A stretch of DNA of 64,000 nt from Streptomyces sioyaensis. GTDB lineage: Bacteria; Actinomycetota; Actinomycetes; Streptomycetales; Streptomycetaceae. Both the position numbers and the translations under genes were made by a program. Below, one piece after another: positions 55,444 to 64,000 of this stretch. Position 1 is the stretch's first letter; each line of letters opens with the position of its first letter. Under the pieces are notes generated by a model that was given only the letters and a program-made list of their open reading frames with translations, was not told the origin of the DNA and did no database searches. The stretch is from positions 82,098-146,097 of the forward strand of contig NZ_SDIF01000003.1 of NCBI RefSeq assembly GCF_004122735.1. Reading direction: 5' to 3'.

Positions 55444-56718
55444 ATGACCGCAGCGCTCAGTGCCGAGGAATCCGCTGCCCTGGCGGCGATCGACGAGGCG
55501 GCCATCGCCCGGACGCTGCTGGAGCTGCTCGCGATCCCCAGCGTGACCGGGAGCGCCGCCGAGTCCGGCATGCAGCACCGGCTGGCGGCACATCTGGACC
55601 GGCTCGGGCTCGACGTCGATCTGTGGTCCCTGGACCTGCCCGCGCTGCGTGCGCACCCCGGCTTCCCGGGGACCGAGGCACCGCGCGACGAAGCCTGGGG
55701 GCTGGTGGCGACCACCTCGGACACCGGTGACGGGCCGACCATGATCCTTCAGGGCCACGTCGACGTGGTCCCGCCCGGCGACCTCCGGCAGTGGGACGGC
55801 GATCCCTTCACACCGCGGGTGGTCGGGGACGTCGTCCACGGCCGTGGCGCCTGCGACATGAAAGCCGGACTGGTCGCCAACCTCGCCGCGCTGGCGGCGA
55901 TCCGCGCGAGCGGAGCCCGGCTGCGCGGCCGGGTGGCCGCCCACGTCGTGGTCAGTGAGGAGGACGGCGGGCTGGGTGCCTTCGCCACCCTCCAGCGCGG
56001 ACACACCGGTGACGCCTGCGTCATCACCGAACCGACCAGCGGCACGCTGGTGACCGCGAACGCAGGCGCGCTGACCTTCCGCATCGAGGTCCCGGGCCGG
56101 GCCACCCACGCAAGCACCCGCGACGCGGGAGCCAGCGCCATCGACGCGTACCTGCCCATCCACCGGGCGCTGGCCCGGCTGGAAACCCGGCGCAACGCGG
56201 TGGTTGACCCGCTGATGGCGGAGTCCGCCCTCCCCTACGCCCTCTCCGTCGGCACGCTGCGCGCGGGCGACTGGGCGAGCAGTGTGCCCGACCGCCTCGT
56301 CGCCGAGGGCCGGCTGGGCGTCCGGCTCGGCGAGGATCCCGCCGAGGCGGTCGCCGACTTCGAGACCTGCGTGGCCGAAGCCTGCGCGGACGATCCCTGG
56401 CTGCGCGCTCACCCGGCGACCGTGAGCTGGCCCGGTGGCCGGTTCGCCAGCGGCCGGCTGCCGAGCGGCCATCCGCTCGGCGCCCTGGTCCGGGACGCCC
56501 ACGCCGACGCGGTCGGCGGCCCGCGGGTGCGCGAGCGCGGCGCGCCCTACGGAAGCGACCTGCGCCTGTACGCCGCCGAGGGCATCCCGACCGTGCAGTT
56601 CGGGCCCGGCGATGTGCGACTGGCCCACAGCGCCCGGGAGCAGGTCTCCCTCTCCGAGATCGCCGCGGTGACCCGCACCCTCGTCCTCGCGGTACTGCGC
56701 ACCGTCGGCACGAAATAA
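55444..56718 (+). CDS. M20-family metallopeptidase/deacylase (ArgE/DapE type)
   Basis: The 424-aa enzyme has the di-zinc motifs of the family: ILQGHVDVVPPGDLRQWDGD, GRGACDMKAGLVANLAAL, HVVVSEEDGGLGAF and a late GAPYGSDLRLYAAEGIPTVQ; the lid dimerisation domain (~195-310) starts near TFRIEVPGRATHASTRDAG. Members remove acyl groups from amino acids such as N-acetylornithine or act on N-succinyl-diaminopimelate. The best guess is deacylation of an N-acyl amino acid. ATG 55444 has GAGGG upstream. It is divergent from the Lrp/AsnC gene; a cluster of short repeats begins at its stop codon and continues to the permease remnant. Confidence 0.88.
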   Translation: MTAALSAEESAALAAIDEAAIARTLLELLAIPSVTGSAAESGMQHRLAAHLDRLGLDVDLWSLDLPALRAHPGFPGTEAPRDEAWGLVATTSDTGDGPTMILQGHVDVVPPGDLRQWDGDPFTPRVVGDVVHGRGACDMKAGLVANLAALAAIRASGARLRGRVAAHVVVSEEDGGLGAFATLQRGHTGDACVITEPTSGTLVTANAGALTFRIEVPGRATHASTRDAGASAIDAYLPIHRALARLETRRNAVVDPLMAESALPYALSVGTLRAGDWASSVPDRLVAEGRLGVRLGEDPAEAVADFETCVAEACADDPWLRAHPATVSWPGGRFASGRLPSGHPLGALVRDAHADAVGGPRVRERGAPYGSDLRLYAAEGIPTVQFGPGDVRLAHSAREQVSLSEIAAVTRTLVLAVLRTVGTK

Positions 56719-56813
56719 CTCCGCACCGTCGGCACCGAACAGCCGGCACCGAGCAGTCGGCACAAACGCAGGCCATCGCCATCGGCACGAACCCAGGTCA
56801 TCGCCATCGGCAC
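56704..56813. repeat. Cluster of imperfect GTCGGCAC repeats
   Basis: GTCGGCAC occurs at 56704, 56728 and 56756, GCCGGCAC at 56742, and ATCGGCAC at 56781 and 56806, with spacings of 24, 14, 14, 25 and 25 bases. The last two copies lie in a longer repeat, AGGYCATCGCCATCGGCAC. The array begins at the M20 stop codon and ends just before the permease remnant. A related TCGGCAT array lies upstream of the IclR gene. Confidence 0.75.
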
Positions 56814-56832
56814 ATGGAGCGAAGGGATACCC

Positions 56833-57040
56833 ATGACCTCAGCGAAGGTTGAGCAGCAAGCTGTCGGCGGCGGCGACGCCGGCACGGCCACGCCCGACGA
56901 GGGCAATCATGCGGGCGCTGGGCGCCGGACTGCTGCCCGCCGTCGACTTCCGCATGCCGGGCGCTCCGGTCACCAACTGGATCGCCCTCGCCTCGCTCGT
57001 CTTCGTGGTCGTGCTGACGGCCACCGGGAAACGGGCCGGC
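56833..57040 (+). pseudogene. Amino-acid permease remnant
   Basis: A start-like segment (MTSAKVEQQAV after GAAGGG) is followed within 60 bases, in another frame, by a fragment resembling the C-terminal part of APC amino-acid permeases (FRMPGAPVTNWIALASLVFV). Everything between, normally ~400 residues, is missing, and the end is also truncated. The remnant is convergent with glpK and ends about 10 bp before its stop. The only intact part is about 25 residues, so no function can remain. Confidence 0.55.
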
Positions 57041-57050
57041 AAACGAGCCG

Positions 57051-58568
57051 TCAGGGCGGCGGGTTCGGCGACCGGATCCAGCCCAGCGAGCGCTCGACCG
57101 CCCGCTTCCAGTTGTCGTACTCCGACCGGCGCCGCTGCGGGTCCATGTCCGGCAGCCACTGGGCGGCCCGGTGCCAGTTGCGGCGCAGGATCTCCAGGTC
57201 GGGCCAGTAGCCGGCGGCGAGCCCGGCGGCGTAGGCGGCGCCCAGGGAGACCGTCTCGACGGCCATGGGGCGCACCACGGGCACGTCGAGCACGTCGGCC
57301 AGGAACTGCATGAGCAGGTTGTCGGACGTCATGCCGCCGTCCACCTTGAGCACCTTCAGGGCGAGCGAGGAGTCGGCGTTCATGGCGTCGACCACCTCCC
57401 GGGTCTGCCAGCCGGTGGCCTCCAGTACGGCGCGGGCCAGGTGCTCCTTGGTGATGTACGAGGTGAGGCCGACGATGACGCCGCGGGCGTCGCTGCGCCA
57501 GTGCGGCGCGTACAGGCCGGAGAACGCCGGGACGATGTAGCAGCCGCCGTTGTCCTCGACGGCGCGTGCGAGGGTCTCGATCTCGGGGGCGGTGCTGATC
57601 AGCCCCAGCCGGTCGCGGAACCACTGGACCAGCGCGCCGGTGACGGCGATCGGGCCTTCGAGCGCATAGACCGCGGGCTGGTCCTCGATCTTGTAGGCGA
57701 CCGTGGTGAGCAGTCCGTGCCGGGACCGTACGAGCTCGGTGCCGGTATTGAGCAGCAGGAAACTTCCGGTTCCGTAGGTGCACTTCGCCTCACCTGGGGC
57801 GAAGCAGGTCTGCCCGAACAGCGCCGCCTGCTGGTCACCGAGTGCCGCGGTGATACGCACGCCCGGGAGGACGGAACGAGCGGCGCCGTAGGTCTCGGCC
57901 GAGGAGCGGATCTCCGGGAGCATCGGGCGGGGGACCCCGAAGAACTCCAGCAGCTCCTCGTCCCAGTCGAGGGTGCTGATGTTCATGAGCATGGTGCGGC
58001 TGGCGTTGGTGACGTCGGTGAGGTGCATACCGCCGGCCGGCCCGCCGGTGAGGTTCCAGATCAGCCAGCTCTCCATCGTGCCGAACAGCACCTCGCCGTC
58101 CTCGGCCCGCTGCCGCAGCCCGTCGACGTGGTCGAACAGCCAGCGGATCCGGGGGGCGGAGAAGTACGTGGACGGGGGCAGGCAGCAGCGTTCGAGGAAG
58201 AACGCGTCCCCGGGCCGGCTTCTGAGCTCCTCGACCAGCGGAGCCGTACGGGTGTCCTGCCAGACGATCGCCCTGCCCAGCGGGGTGCCCGTCCGCCGGT
58301 CCCACAGCACGGTCGTCTCGCGCTGATTGGCGATCCCGATGGCGGCGACCTCCTCGGGGCTGACACCGGCGTCGGAGAGCGCCTGCGGCACCACCCGCTC
58401 CAGGGTGTGCCAGATCTCGACGGCGTCGTGCTCGACCCACCCGGGCCGGGGGAAGTGCTGCTGGTGCTCCCGCTGGGCGACCGACACCAGCCGCCCCTGG
58501 TGGTCGAACAGGATGCATCGGGTGGAGGTGGTGCCCTGGTCGATGGACATCACATACCTCTCAACCAT
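57051..58568 (-). CDS. glpK: Glycerol kinase
   Basis: The 505-aa FGGY kinase phosphorylates glycerol to glycerol-3-phosphate. Blocks include [20 protein letters not shown] (phosphate loop), [32 protein letters not shown] with [11 protein letters not shown], and the C-terminal [21 protein letters not shown] 58568 matches the family N-terminus; the frame is open further upstream but unlike any protein. In Streptomyces the gyl operon normally runs gylR, glpF, glpK, glpD; here the IclR gene is only 38 bp upstream, so the aquaglyceroporin is missing and glpD is not next door. Confidence 0.95.
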   Translation of the reverse strand: MVERYVMSIDQGTTSTRCILFDHQGRLVSVAQREHQQHFPRPGWVEHDAVEIWHTLERVVPQALSDAGVSPEEVAAIGIANQRETTVLWDRRTGTPLGRAIVWQDTRTAPLVEELRSRPGDAFFLERCCLPPSTYFSAPRIRWLFDHVDGLRQRAEDGEVLFGTMESWLIWNLTGGPAGGMHLTDVTNASRTMLMNISTLDWDEELLEFFGVPRPMLPEIRSSAETYGAARSVLPGVRITAALGDQQAALFGQTCFAPGEAKCTYGTGSFLLLNTGTELVRSRHGLLTTVAYKIEDQPAVYALEGPIAVTGALVQWFRDRLGLISTAPEIETLARAVEDNGGCYIVPAFSGLYAPHWRSDARGVIVGLTSYITKEHLARAVLEATGWQTREVVDAMNADSSLALKVLKVDGGMTSDNLLMQFLADVLDVPVVRPMAVETVSLGAAYAAGLAAGYWPDLEILRRNWHRAAQWLPDMDPQRRRSEYDNWKRAVERSLGWIRSPNPPP

Positions 58569-58606
58569 GATCAGCCTTCCGTTGCGGTGCACGAGGGCGG
58601 TGGGGC

Positions 58607-59374
58607 TCACCAGCGGGCGGCCCCCAGATCTCGGGAGATCGCCCGGGCGGCGTGGCGGACCTGGGTGACCAGGGCCGGCTGCGGGACCCCTTTGGCGTCG
58701 CAGATCCGCTCGACCGTGCCGGAGGCGCCGATGGCGCCCACCACGAGGCCACCGTGGCCCCGGATCGGCGCGGCGACGCCGGCCTCGCCCGTGATCATTT
58801 CCTGTACTTCGGCGGCCCACCCGAGCTCCCGGACCTCGGAGAGCGCCCGGGTGAGGCGCTCCGGGGTGATCAGGGTGTGCCGGGTGTACGCCTCCAGCCC
58901 GGCCTCCACGGCCGGCTCCAAGGGCACGCTGCCGAACGCCAGCAGCACCTTGCCGAGCGAGGAGGCGTGCAGCGGCAGCAGCGCGCCCACGTCCAGGGTC
59001 TGGAGGGTGTCGTCGGGGCGGAAGACATGGTGGACGATGAGCACCTTGCCCTCCAGAGGGGCGCCCAGGCGGACCGCTTCCCCACTGCGGGCGGCCAGGG
59101 CGTCGGCCCAGTTGATGGAGCGCGACCGCAGCTCGTTCACGTCGAGGTAACTGGTGCCCAGATGCAGCAGCGCGGCCCCGAGCTGGTACTTTCCGGTCGC
59201 CGGGTCCTGCTCGACGAAGTCGATGTTCTGCAGGGTGCGCAGAATGCCGTGGGTGGTGCCCTTCGCCAGTCCGAGCGACGCGGCCACCTCACCCAGCCCG
59301 AGCCGACGGGGCCCGCTGGCGAGCAGACGCAGAATCGCCGCCGCCCGTTCGATCGACTGGACCGGGCCGGCCAT
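58607..59374 (-). CDS. IclR-family regulator (GylR-like)
   Basis: The 255-aa regulator has the IclR winged helix ([40 protein letters not shown]) and the C-terminal effector domain with [20 protein letters not shown]. It lies immediately upstream of glpK on the same strand, which is the gylR arrangement, so glycerol or glycerol-3-phosphate is the likely effector. The region just upstream has three 19-bp tandem repeats plus an inverted copy that are plausible operators. Confidence 0.92.
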   Translation of the reverse strand: MAGPVQSIERAAAILRLLASGPRRLGLGEVAASLGLAKGTTHGILRTLQNIDFVEQDPATGKYQLGAALLHLGTSYLDVNELRSRSINWADALAARSGEAVRLGAPLEGKVLIVHHVFRPDDTLQTLDVGALLPLHASSLGKVLLAFGSVPLEPAVEAGLEAYTRHTLITPERLTRALSEVRELGWAAEVQEMITGEAGVAAPIRGHGGLVVGAIGASGTVERICDAKGVPQPALVTQVRHAARAISRDLGAARW

Positions 59375-59394
59375 GAGGCAATCGTAGTCCCGCG

Positions 59395-59451
59395 GTCGGC
59401 ATCAGCGGGAAGGGTCGGCATCAGCGGGGAGAGTCGGCATCAGCGGGGAGA
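59395..59451. repeat. Three 19-bp tandem repeats upstream of the IclR gene
   Basis: Copies begin at 59395, 59414 and 59433, each close to GTCGGCATCAGCGGGGAGA. The first copy has one or two differences. About 27 bp further, TAATGCCGAC (59478-59487) is an inverted partial copy. The array starts 20 bases before the IclR start codon, where an autoregulatory operator would be expected. Confidence 0.85.
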
Positions 59452-59578
59452 GCCGGCCGTCCTCAGCAGCCGTTCGGTAATGCCGACCGCTGTTCATTGA
59501 CCGCCCCCGCCGTCCCTCATAGCGTCCTTCTCAGGCCCGGCGTTCAGCCTGCCGGGGGCCTGCCTCCGAGGAGGAGAC

Positions 59579-60004
59579 ATGACGGCACAGCTTGACGCGG
59601 CGGTTCGGGAGGCGTCCGAACATGTCTGTCCGCTGCCCCACATCCCCGAGGCCGTCTCGGTCGTACGCCGGCGGATGCGCACGGTCCTGGCCGACTGGAA
59701 CCTGGCCCCGGACCTCGCCGAGGACGCGCTCCTCGTGATCTCGGAGCTGATCACCAACGCGGTCGTCCACGCCCTGCCGCCGGCGGCGCTGCGGCTGTCC
59801 CGGGCCGGGGCCGACGGACGCGACACCCTGCGCGTCGAGGTCACCGACGCGGGGCCCGCGGCGGCGGACGGCCGACCGGCCGTCGAGCCCTGCGCGGGCG
59901 AGCACGGCCGCGGCATCGGCATCGTCACCGCCCTGTCCGCCGAGTGCGGCACCCAGGTCCACCCGGGCGGCACCACCCGGTGGGCGGAGTTCCTCACGGT
60001 GTGA
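59579..60004 (+). CDS. Anti-sigma-factor-type ATP-binding protein
   Basis: The 141-aa protein is a compact GHKL ATPase: N-box DLAEDALLVISELITNAVVH, acidic VEVTDAGPAA and G-box GEHGRGIGIVTALS. Its N-terminal HVCPLPHIPEAVSVVRRRMR is typical of the Streptomyces RsbW-like group. It probably controls an anti-sigma cascade by binding or phosphorylating an antagonist; no partner gene is adjacent. ATG 59579 is preceded by GAGGAG. It is divergent from the IclR gene and convergent with the Uma2 gene. Confidence 0.85.
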   Translation: MTAQLDAAVREASEHVCPLPHIPEAVSVVRRRMRTVLADWNLAPDLAEDALLVISELITNAVVHALPPAALRLSRAGADGRDTLRVEVTDAGPAAADGRPAVEPCAGEHGRGIGIVTALSAECGTQVHPGGTTRWAEFLTV

Positions 60005-60059
60005 GCCGGTGGGCCCGGACGGCACACGGATGACGGGGCGCCGGCCTGAAGCTGTCGTC

Positions 60060-60641
60060 TCAGCCGGCCCGGCCCGGCGCGAGCGTGTCCAGGTCGAGGC
60101 TGATGTCGAACGGCAGGGACCGCCGGAGCGTGTGGCGGAAAATTCCGGCCGGTGCGTACGAGGCGGTCGGCTCGTCGAGTTCATAAGCGTGCACGGCTGG
60201 GACGGTGCCCTCGTCTTCGATGCACCAGTAGTGGCGAATGCCGGCCTCGGCGTACTTGCGCAGCTTGACGGTCCGGTCGCGATGGGCGGACTCCGGCGAG
60301 ACGACCTCGATGACGAGCAGGACGTCCTCCGGAGCGAACCAGGTGCGGTCTGCGTCGTAGGGGGCGGTGGTCAGCAGCAGGTCTGGCTCTGGACGGTTGC
60401 GGGCGTCCAGGCGGATGGTCATCTCTCGCTCGACCTCGATGCCGTCCGGGGCCTGAGCCATGAGTGCCACCGTGAGGCCGGTGACGAGGCGGCCGTGCCA
60501 CGACCGCTGCGGGGACATCATGAAGACGAGTGCTCCGTCGATCAGCTCGGTGTGGCGTGGTGCCTCGGGGAGGCGGTCCAGGTCCTCCGCGAACCAGCCT
60601 TCCGCGCGTGGCGGGCGCATCCAGTCGGGCAGTGCGGTCAT
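60060..60641 (-). CDS. Uma2-family (DUF820) PD-(D/E)XK nuclease-like protein
   Basis: The 193-aa protein is a Uma2-type nuclease fold. The acidic catalytic blocks are PEPDLLLTTAPYDADRTWFA, DVLLVIEVVSPESAHRDRTV (the E in VIEV and the later K in KLRKYAEAGIRHYWCIEDEG). These are abundant in actinobacteria and cyanobacteria with no established cellular role. It has a normal length and its own start. It is separated from the carbonic anhydrase gene by a strong terminator. Confidence 0.88.
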   Translation of the reverse strand: MTALPDWMRPPRAEGWFAEDLDRLPEAPRHTELIDGALVFMMSPQRSWHGRLVTGLTVALMAQAPDGIEVEREMTIRLDARNRPEPDLLLTTAPYDADRTWFAPEDVLLVIEVVSPESAHRDRTVKLRKYAEAGIRHYWCIEDEGTVPAVHAYELDEPTASYAPAGIFRHTLRRSLPFDISLDLDTLAPGRAG

Positions 60642-60697
60642 GGCTTCACGGTAGCGGCTCGCAGCTCACCCCGTTCTCCTCCAGATCCTTGTGCGGT

Positions 60698-60733
60698 GGA
60701 AAGGGCCGGGCCCCGTTGAGCCCGGCCCTTTCC
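60698..60733. terminator. Strong terminator hairpin after the carbonic anhydrase gene
   Basis: GGAAAGGGCCGGGC and its exact complement GCCCGGCCCTTTCC flank an eight-base loop. The outer part of the stem is AT-rich on both sides, so it can act in either direction; on the minus strand it lies about 50 bp after the carbonic anhydrase stop. Confidence 0.85.
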
Positions 60734-60783
60734 GCCTTCCCGTGCTGCCGCCGGCCGCTCCGGGCGTCCGTCTCCTCCGGCGG

Positions 60784-61518
60784 TCAGGAAGGCGCCCCGG
60801 CCAGGACCTCGACCTTGCCGGTGTCGAGCGAGTAGTAGGCGCCGACCACGGCAAGGGAGCCCTTTTTCACGAGGGGGGCCAGGTCCTGGTTGGAACGCAG
60901 GTTCGCCGCGGTCAGCGTGACCTGGGCGCGGGCCATGGTGTCGACCGGGTCGGCACCGCCTTCCCGGCGTGCCTTCTCGTACGCCGGCCGCAGCGCCCGG
61001 GCGATCGCCTCCAGGTTGCCGGGCAGCGGTTTGCCGTCCCGGAGGGACTTGTACGACGCCTCGACGGCGCCACAACGCTGATGCCCGAGGACCACGATGA
61101 GCGGAGTGCCGCTGGTCATGGGCCCGTACTCCACGGAACCCGTGACCACCGGGCCGACCGCCTCCCCGCCCGTGCGCATCACGTAGAGGTCGCCCAGCCC
61201 GGTGTCGAAGAGGAGTTCCGGCGGCACCCGGGAGTCGATGCACGAGAGGACCGACCCGAAAGGCTTCTGCTTCATGGCCACGAACTGGCGCCGGTTCGGA
61301 TCCCGGTCGGGGTGTTGAAGGTTGCCGCTCACCCAGCGCGCATTGCCCTCCATCAACCTCGTGAAGGCCGCAGCGGGCGTGGTCGGCCGCGCTGTGGGCG
61401 AGGCGCTGGCCGCCACCGGGGCGGCGCTCGTCGAGGAGCACCCCGCGAGCGCGGCCGTGGCGATCGCGAGTCCACCGGCGAGCAGAGATCTGCGATCCGG
61501 CTGTCCCGTTCTGTCCAT
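60784..61518 (-). CDS. Beta-class carbonic anhydrase, predicted lipoprotein
   Basis: The 244-aa enzyme starts with a Tat/lipoprotein signal: [20 protein letters not shown], lipobox Cys27. After a ~25-residue linker the beta-carbonic anhydrase domain has the zinc ligands Cys93, His146 and Cys149 ([32 protein letters not shown]) and the Asp95/Arg97 dyad. It should convert CO2 and bicarbonate outside the membrane. Extracellular lipid-anchored beta-carbonic anhydrases are common in Streptomyces. It is divergent from the alpha/beta hydrolase gene. Confidence 0.92.
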   Translation of the reverse strand: MDRTGQPDRRSLLAGGLAIATAALAGCSSTSAAPVAASASPTARPTTPAAAFTRLMEGNARWVSGNLQHPDRDPNRRQFVAMKQKPFGSVLSCIDSRVPPELLFDTGLGDLYVMRTGGEAVGPVVTGSVEYGPMTSGTPLIVVLGHQRCGAVEASYKSLRDGKPLPGNLEAIARALRPAYEKARREGGADPVDTMARAQVTLTAANLRSNQDLAPLVKKGSLAVVGAYYSLDTGKVEVLAGAPS

Positions 61519-62014
61519 CTGCCGTTCCCCTCAGTCCGCTGGCACACGTCCGTATGACGTGACCAGGGCGATTGTTCAGCGCGGTCCGGGAACGGGGCGG
61601 CAGGCGCAAGCGGGCGTGGGCCGCTTTGCCACCGACGGCCCACAGAAACCGGCACGGACGTCGCCCGAGCGACCAAGGCACGAGGCCGGGAGGACTCGAC
61701 GTTCCTCAGGAGCGCAAGGGCGGAAGGACTCACCCAAACGTGGCGTCCCGCCCTCGGCGTCCCGCCCGTCGTGGCCGGGTCTCCCTGTGGTCCGGCGGGC
61801 GGCAGGCGAAGCGCACTCGGACGAGCCGGACGAGGAGGGGCTGCCCCATGGTCCCGGACAGCCCTGCGGGAAAAGGGGGTTGATCCATTGTCACCCGAAA
61901 CGGGGGCCGTTGTCGTCCTTCCCAGAGATGATCTTGAAGGCTTATTCCGGGCCTAGCGTGAAGGGCATGACAGCGAAGGGCAGGACAGCGAAGAACGTGA
62001 CGGGGAGCGCAGGC
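61519..62014. other. Divergent intergenic region
   Basis: About 500 bp with no recognisable gene; the long open frame running into the hydrolase gene lacks any conserved block before 62015. It contains the promoters of both neighbours. TAGCGTGAAGGGCATG at 61954-61969 could be a hydrolase start region but has no ribosome site. Confidence 0.5.
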
Positions 62015-62962
62015 ATGGATGCGGTGTACCGGGCGGACGACGGCGTGGAGTTGGCCGTTCGGGACCACGGCGGGGACGGGCCCCCGCTGTTGTTGCTGCA
62101 CGGGGCGGGGCGCACGCTGCTGGACTGGGAGCGGGTCGCGCCGCTGCTGGCCGAGCGGCACCGGGTGTGGGCGATGGATCTGCGGGGGCACGGGCGGTCG
62201 GGGGACGGCGCCGCGCCGTGGTCGTGCGAGGTGGCGGTCGAGGACGTACGGGCGGTGCTGGCGGCCTGCGGGGCGCCGGAGGCCGTGGTGGTGGGGCATT
62301 CGCTGGGCGGGATGGTGGCCGCGCAGTGTCTTGGGCGCGACGAGCGGGACGGGGGAGCGCCGGCCGCCGTGAATCTCGACGGGCACTGGTTCGGGCGCCC
62401 GGAGCAGTACCCGGGACTGGACCCCGAGTACGTACGGGAACGGCTGGCGGAGGTACGCGAGTTGGCCCGGGAGGCGGGCGGACGGACCTTCGACGCCGAG
62501 GCGTTGGACGGGGTGCTCGGCTTCCAGGCCGCCATGGCTGACGCGTTGGGCATTCCGGCGGAACTGATGACGGCCGGGGTGCGGCGGTCGCTGGGGGAGA
62601 CGGCCGACGGGCGGCTGTTTCTGCGGCCGGCCCGGGCACAGGCGCTTCAGGTGCAGGAGGCGCTGGCGGGGCTCGATCTGTTCGCGCTGTACCGGAGGGT
62701 GACGCGGCCGCTGCTGATCGCCCGGGCGCTGCGCCCCAACCCGCGGATGCCGGGCATGCCGCCGTGGTTCGACGCGCTGATGGCGGCGTACGCCCGGGGC
62801 CTGGCACGCGACCTGGACGCGCTGGCGCGGACCCGGCCGTACGTGACCGTCGCGGAGGTGGACGGGACGCATGCGATGGTGCTGGAGCGGCCGGAGGAGA
62901 TCGCGGGGCTGGTGACCGGGTTCGTGGCCGGAGCCCTGCCCGGGGGCACCTTCCAGGGGTAG
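62015..62962 (+). CDS. Alpha/beta hydrolase
   Basis: The 315-aa hydrolase has the oxyanion loop [31 protein letters not shown], the nucleophile elbow [17 protein letters not shown] and a late [16 protein letters not shown] with the catalytic His. Its substrate is unknown. I choose ATG 62015 because GGGGAG lies seven bases upstream and conservation starts there ([17 protein letters not shown]); ATG 61967 is an alternative. It is convergent with the PIG-L gene. Confidence 0.85.
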   Translation: MDAVYRADDGVELAVRDHGGDGPPLLLLHGAGRTLLDWERVAPLLAERHRVWAMDLRGHGRSGDGAAPWSCEVAVEDVRAVLAACGAPEAVVVGHSLGGMVAAQCLGRDERDGGAPAAVNLDGHWFGRPEQYPGLDPEYVRERLAEVRELAREAGGRTFDAEALDGVLGFQAAMADALGIPAELMTAGVRRSLGETADGRLFLRPARAQALQVQEALAGLDLFALYRRVTRPLLIARALRPNPRMPGMPPWFDALMAAYARGLARDLDALARTRPYVTVAEVDGTHAMVLERPEEIAGLVTGFVAGALPGGTFQG

Positions 62963-63085
62963 CCGGTAGTCGGTGGCCGGAGGAGCGTCACGACCCCGGG
63001 GTGACCCGGGAGGCGCTCCCCAGGCCCTGACCAGACGCCGCGGGGCCCGCCCTCCGGGCGAACGACGGAAATTTGACGACAGGGC

Positions 63086-63832
63086 CTAGCGGGGAAAGAC
63101 CTGGAAGAGCGTGGCGGGGTGGCCCCGGTAGCGTTCGCCGCCGTTGCGCAGCATCTGCTCGATGAAGGTGCGGGCGTAGGTGCGCGGATCCTGCTCGGGG
63201 CCGCGCAGGCCCTTGATGTAGGTGGCGTGCGCCGCCAGGGAGGCGACCGCACGGTCGATGCCGGGGCCGACCTCGGCGGCGTGCGTGGGGTGCGGGGAGC
63301 CCGCAACGGCCACCCAGCGGACGCCGTTCCAGGGCGCCAGGCCCTTCGCGCCGGTGAGGTCGCGGAAGATCCAGCGGTTGCCGGCGTCGCCCGCCGCGTC
63401 GAGGACCGCCCGGCCGACCACCCGGTGATCCGGGGAGTTCCAGTGGCCGCCGCCCCAGGTGTCGTGGTGATTGAGGGTGATCAGGAGCTCGGGGCGGTGG
63501 CGCCGGATGGCCGCGGACAGGTCGCGGCGCAGCGTCCGGCCGGGCTCGATGACCCCGTCATGGTGGTGGTCGAGGAATTCGACGCTGTGGACGCCGACGA
63601 GCGAGGCGCCGGCCCGCTGCTCCTTCACGCGGACCGCGGCGCACTCGGCCGGTGGGAGCCCGTCGATACCGGCCTCGCCGCGGGTGACCAGGAGGTAGCT
63701 GACCTCGCGCCCCGCGGCGGTCCATTCGGCGATCGCGGCCGCGGCTCCGTATTCGAGGTCGTCGGGGTGGGCGACGACGGCGAGCGCACGCTGCCAGTCC
63801 TTGGGCATGGGGGAGAGGTGTTCGGCGGGCAT
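63086..63832 (-). CDS. PIG-L-family deacetylase
   Basis: The 248-aa enzyme carries the zinc motif HPDD at 22-25 (VVAHPDDLEYGAAAAIAEW), the catalytic Asp in EFLDHHHDGVI, and LLITLNHHDTWGGGHWNSPD with the third ligand His. The family removes acetyl groups from N-acetylglucosaminyl compounds, for example in mycothiol and bacillithiol pathways; this one is a close but unassigned homologue. Length is normal. ATG 63832 is preceded by a weak GAAGG. The window ends 168 bp upstream, in non-coding sequence. Confidence 0.88.
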   Translation of the reverse strand: MPAEHLSPMPKDWQRALAVVAHPDDLEYGAAAAIAEWTAAGREVSYLLVTRGEAGIDGLPPAECAAVRVKEQRAGASLVGVHSVEFLDHHHDGVIEPGRTLRRDLSAAIRRHRPELLITLNHHDTWGGGHWNSPDHRVVGRAVLDAAGDAGNRWIFRDLTGAKGLAPWNGVRWVAVAGSPHPTHAAEVGPGIDRAVASLAAHATYIKGLRGPEQDPRTYARTFIEQMLRNGGERYRGHPATLFQVFPR

Positions 63833-64000
63833 CGGGTCCCTTCCTTCCCGTCCGGTCCTTCCCGTCCTGGTGGCGCGCCCCGCGTGGGGTGTGCCGTGCT
63901 CCGTGTGCCGTGTCGCAGGTGATCTTCGGTAGCGGTCCCGGTGTGCGGACGGCCCCGCTTCGATCGTGACACGCCTGGGGGGCGGCCACCGGGTGGGCGG

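Overview
The window is high-GC (about 70%) actinobacterial chromosome with dense short-gap operons and frequent GTG starts. The gene families (gylR/glpK, two large LAL-type LuxR regulators, polyphosphate glucokinase, a DUF6542-type membrane protein, WXG100 proteins, Uma2 nucleases, anti-sigma ATPases) point to Streptomyces or a close relative. No tRNA, rRNA, CRISPR array or insertion sequence was recognised.

Layout. Positions 1-6.5 kb are conserved core genes: xseA (cut by the window edge), an APC permease, ispH, polyphosphate glucokinase, a DUF6542-like protein and ychF. Positions 6.7-8.8 kb hold a small WXG100/type VII secretion-related operon. Positions 9.1-12.7 kb form a five-gene minus-strand operon that I read as a linaridin-class RiPP cluster: a 65-residue precursor carrying the PxxxTP leader motif, then an HTTM membrane protein, an alpha/beta hydrolase, an SdpA/DUF5819-like protein and a methyltransferase, preceded by a 948-aa LAL regulator. 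A PhzD-like isochorismatase follows.

Positions 17.2-23.7 kb hold a second biosynthetic operon: EamA exporter, fold-type III PLP decarboxylase, fatty-acid-desaturase homologue, O-acetylhomoserine sulfhydrylase homologue, gamma-glutamyl hydrolase-like protein and homoserine O-acetyltransferase. Condensation on O-acetylhomoserine followed by desaturation is the logic of rhizobitoxine biosynthesis, so I predict an enol-ether vinylglycine antimetabolite of the aminoethoxyvinylglycine (AVG) type.

Positions 24-31 kb carry a secreted phosphoesterase, an MFS transporter, a beta-propeller protein, a secreted HAD phosphatase and an anti-sigma ATPase. Positions 31.6-39.1 kb are a three-gene regulatory operon (LAL regulator, 1336-aa hybrid histidine kinase, response regulator). 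Positions 39.3-47 kb hold PucR plus an ornithine-cyclodeaminase homologue, then an overlapping operon (molybdopterin oxidoreductase, membrane protein, GT2 remnant, DUF2064 transferase, methyltransferase, GT-C mannosyltransferase). Positions 47.4-56.8 kb are a sarcosine/one-carbon module (GntR, glyA, soxBDAG, Lrp/AsnC, M20 amidohydrolase). The end carries glpK with its IclR regulator, an anti-sigma ATPase, Uma2, a carbonic anhydrase lipoprotein, an alpha/beta hydrolase and a PIG-L deacetylase.

Several genes are decayed by internal or terminal deletion: a GT2 glycosyltransferase, a DUF817 protein, an amino-acid permease and perhaps a polysaccharide lyase. The gylR-glpK pair lacks the usual glpF between them. 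All calls come from reading the translated sequence; no database search was run.
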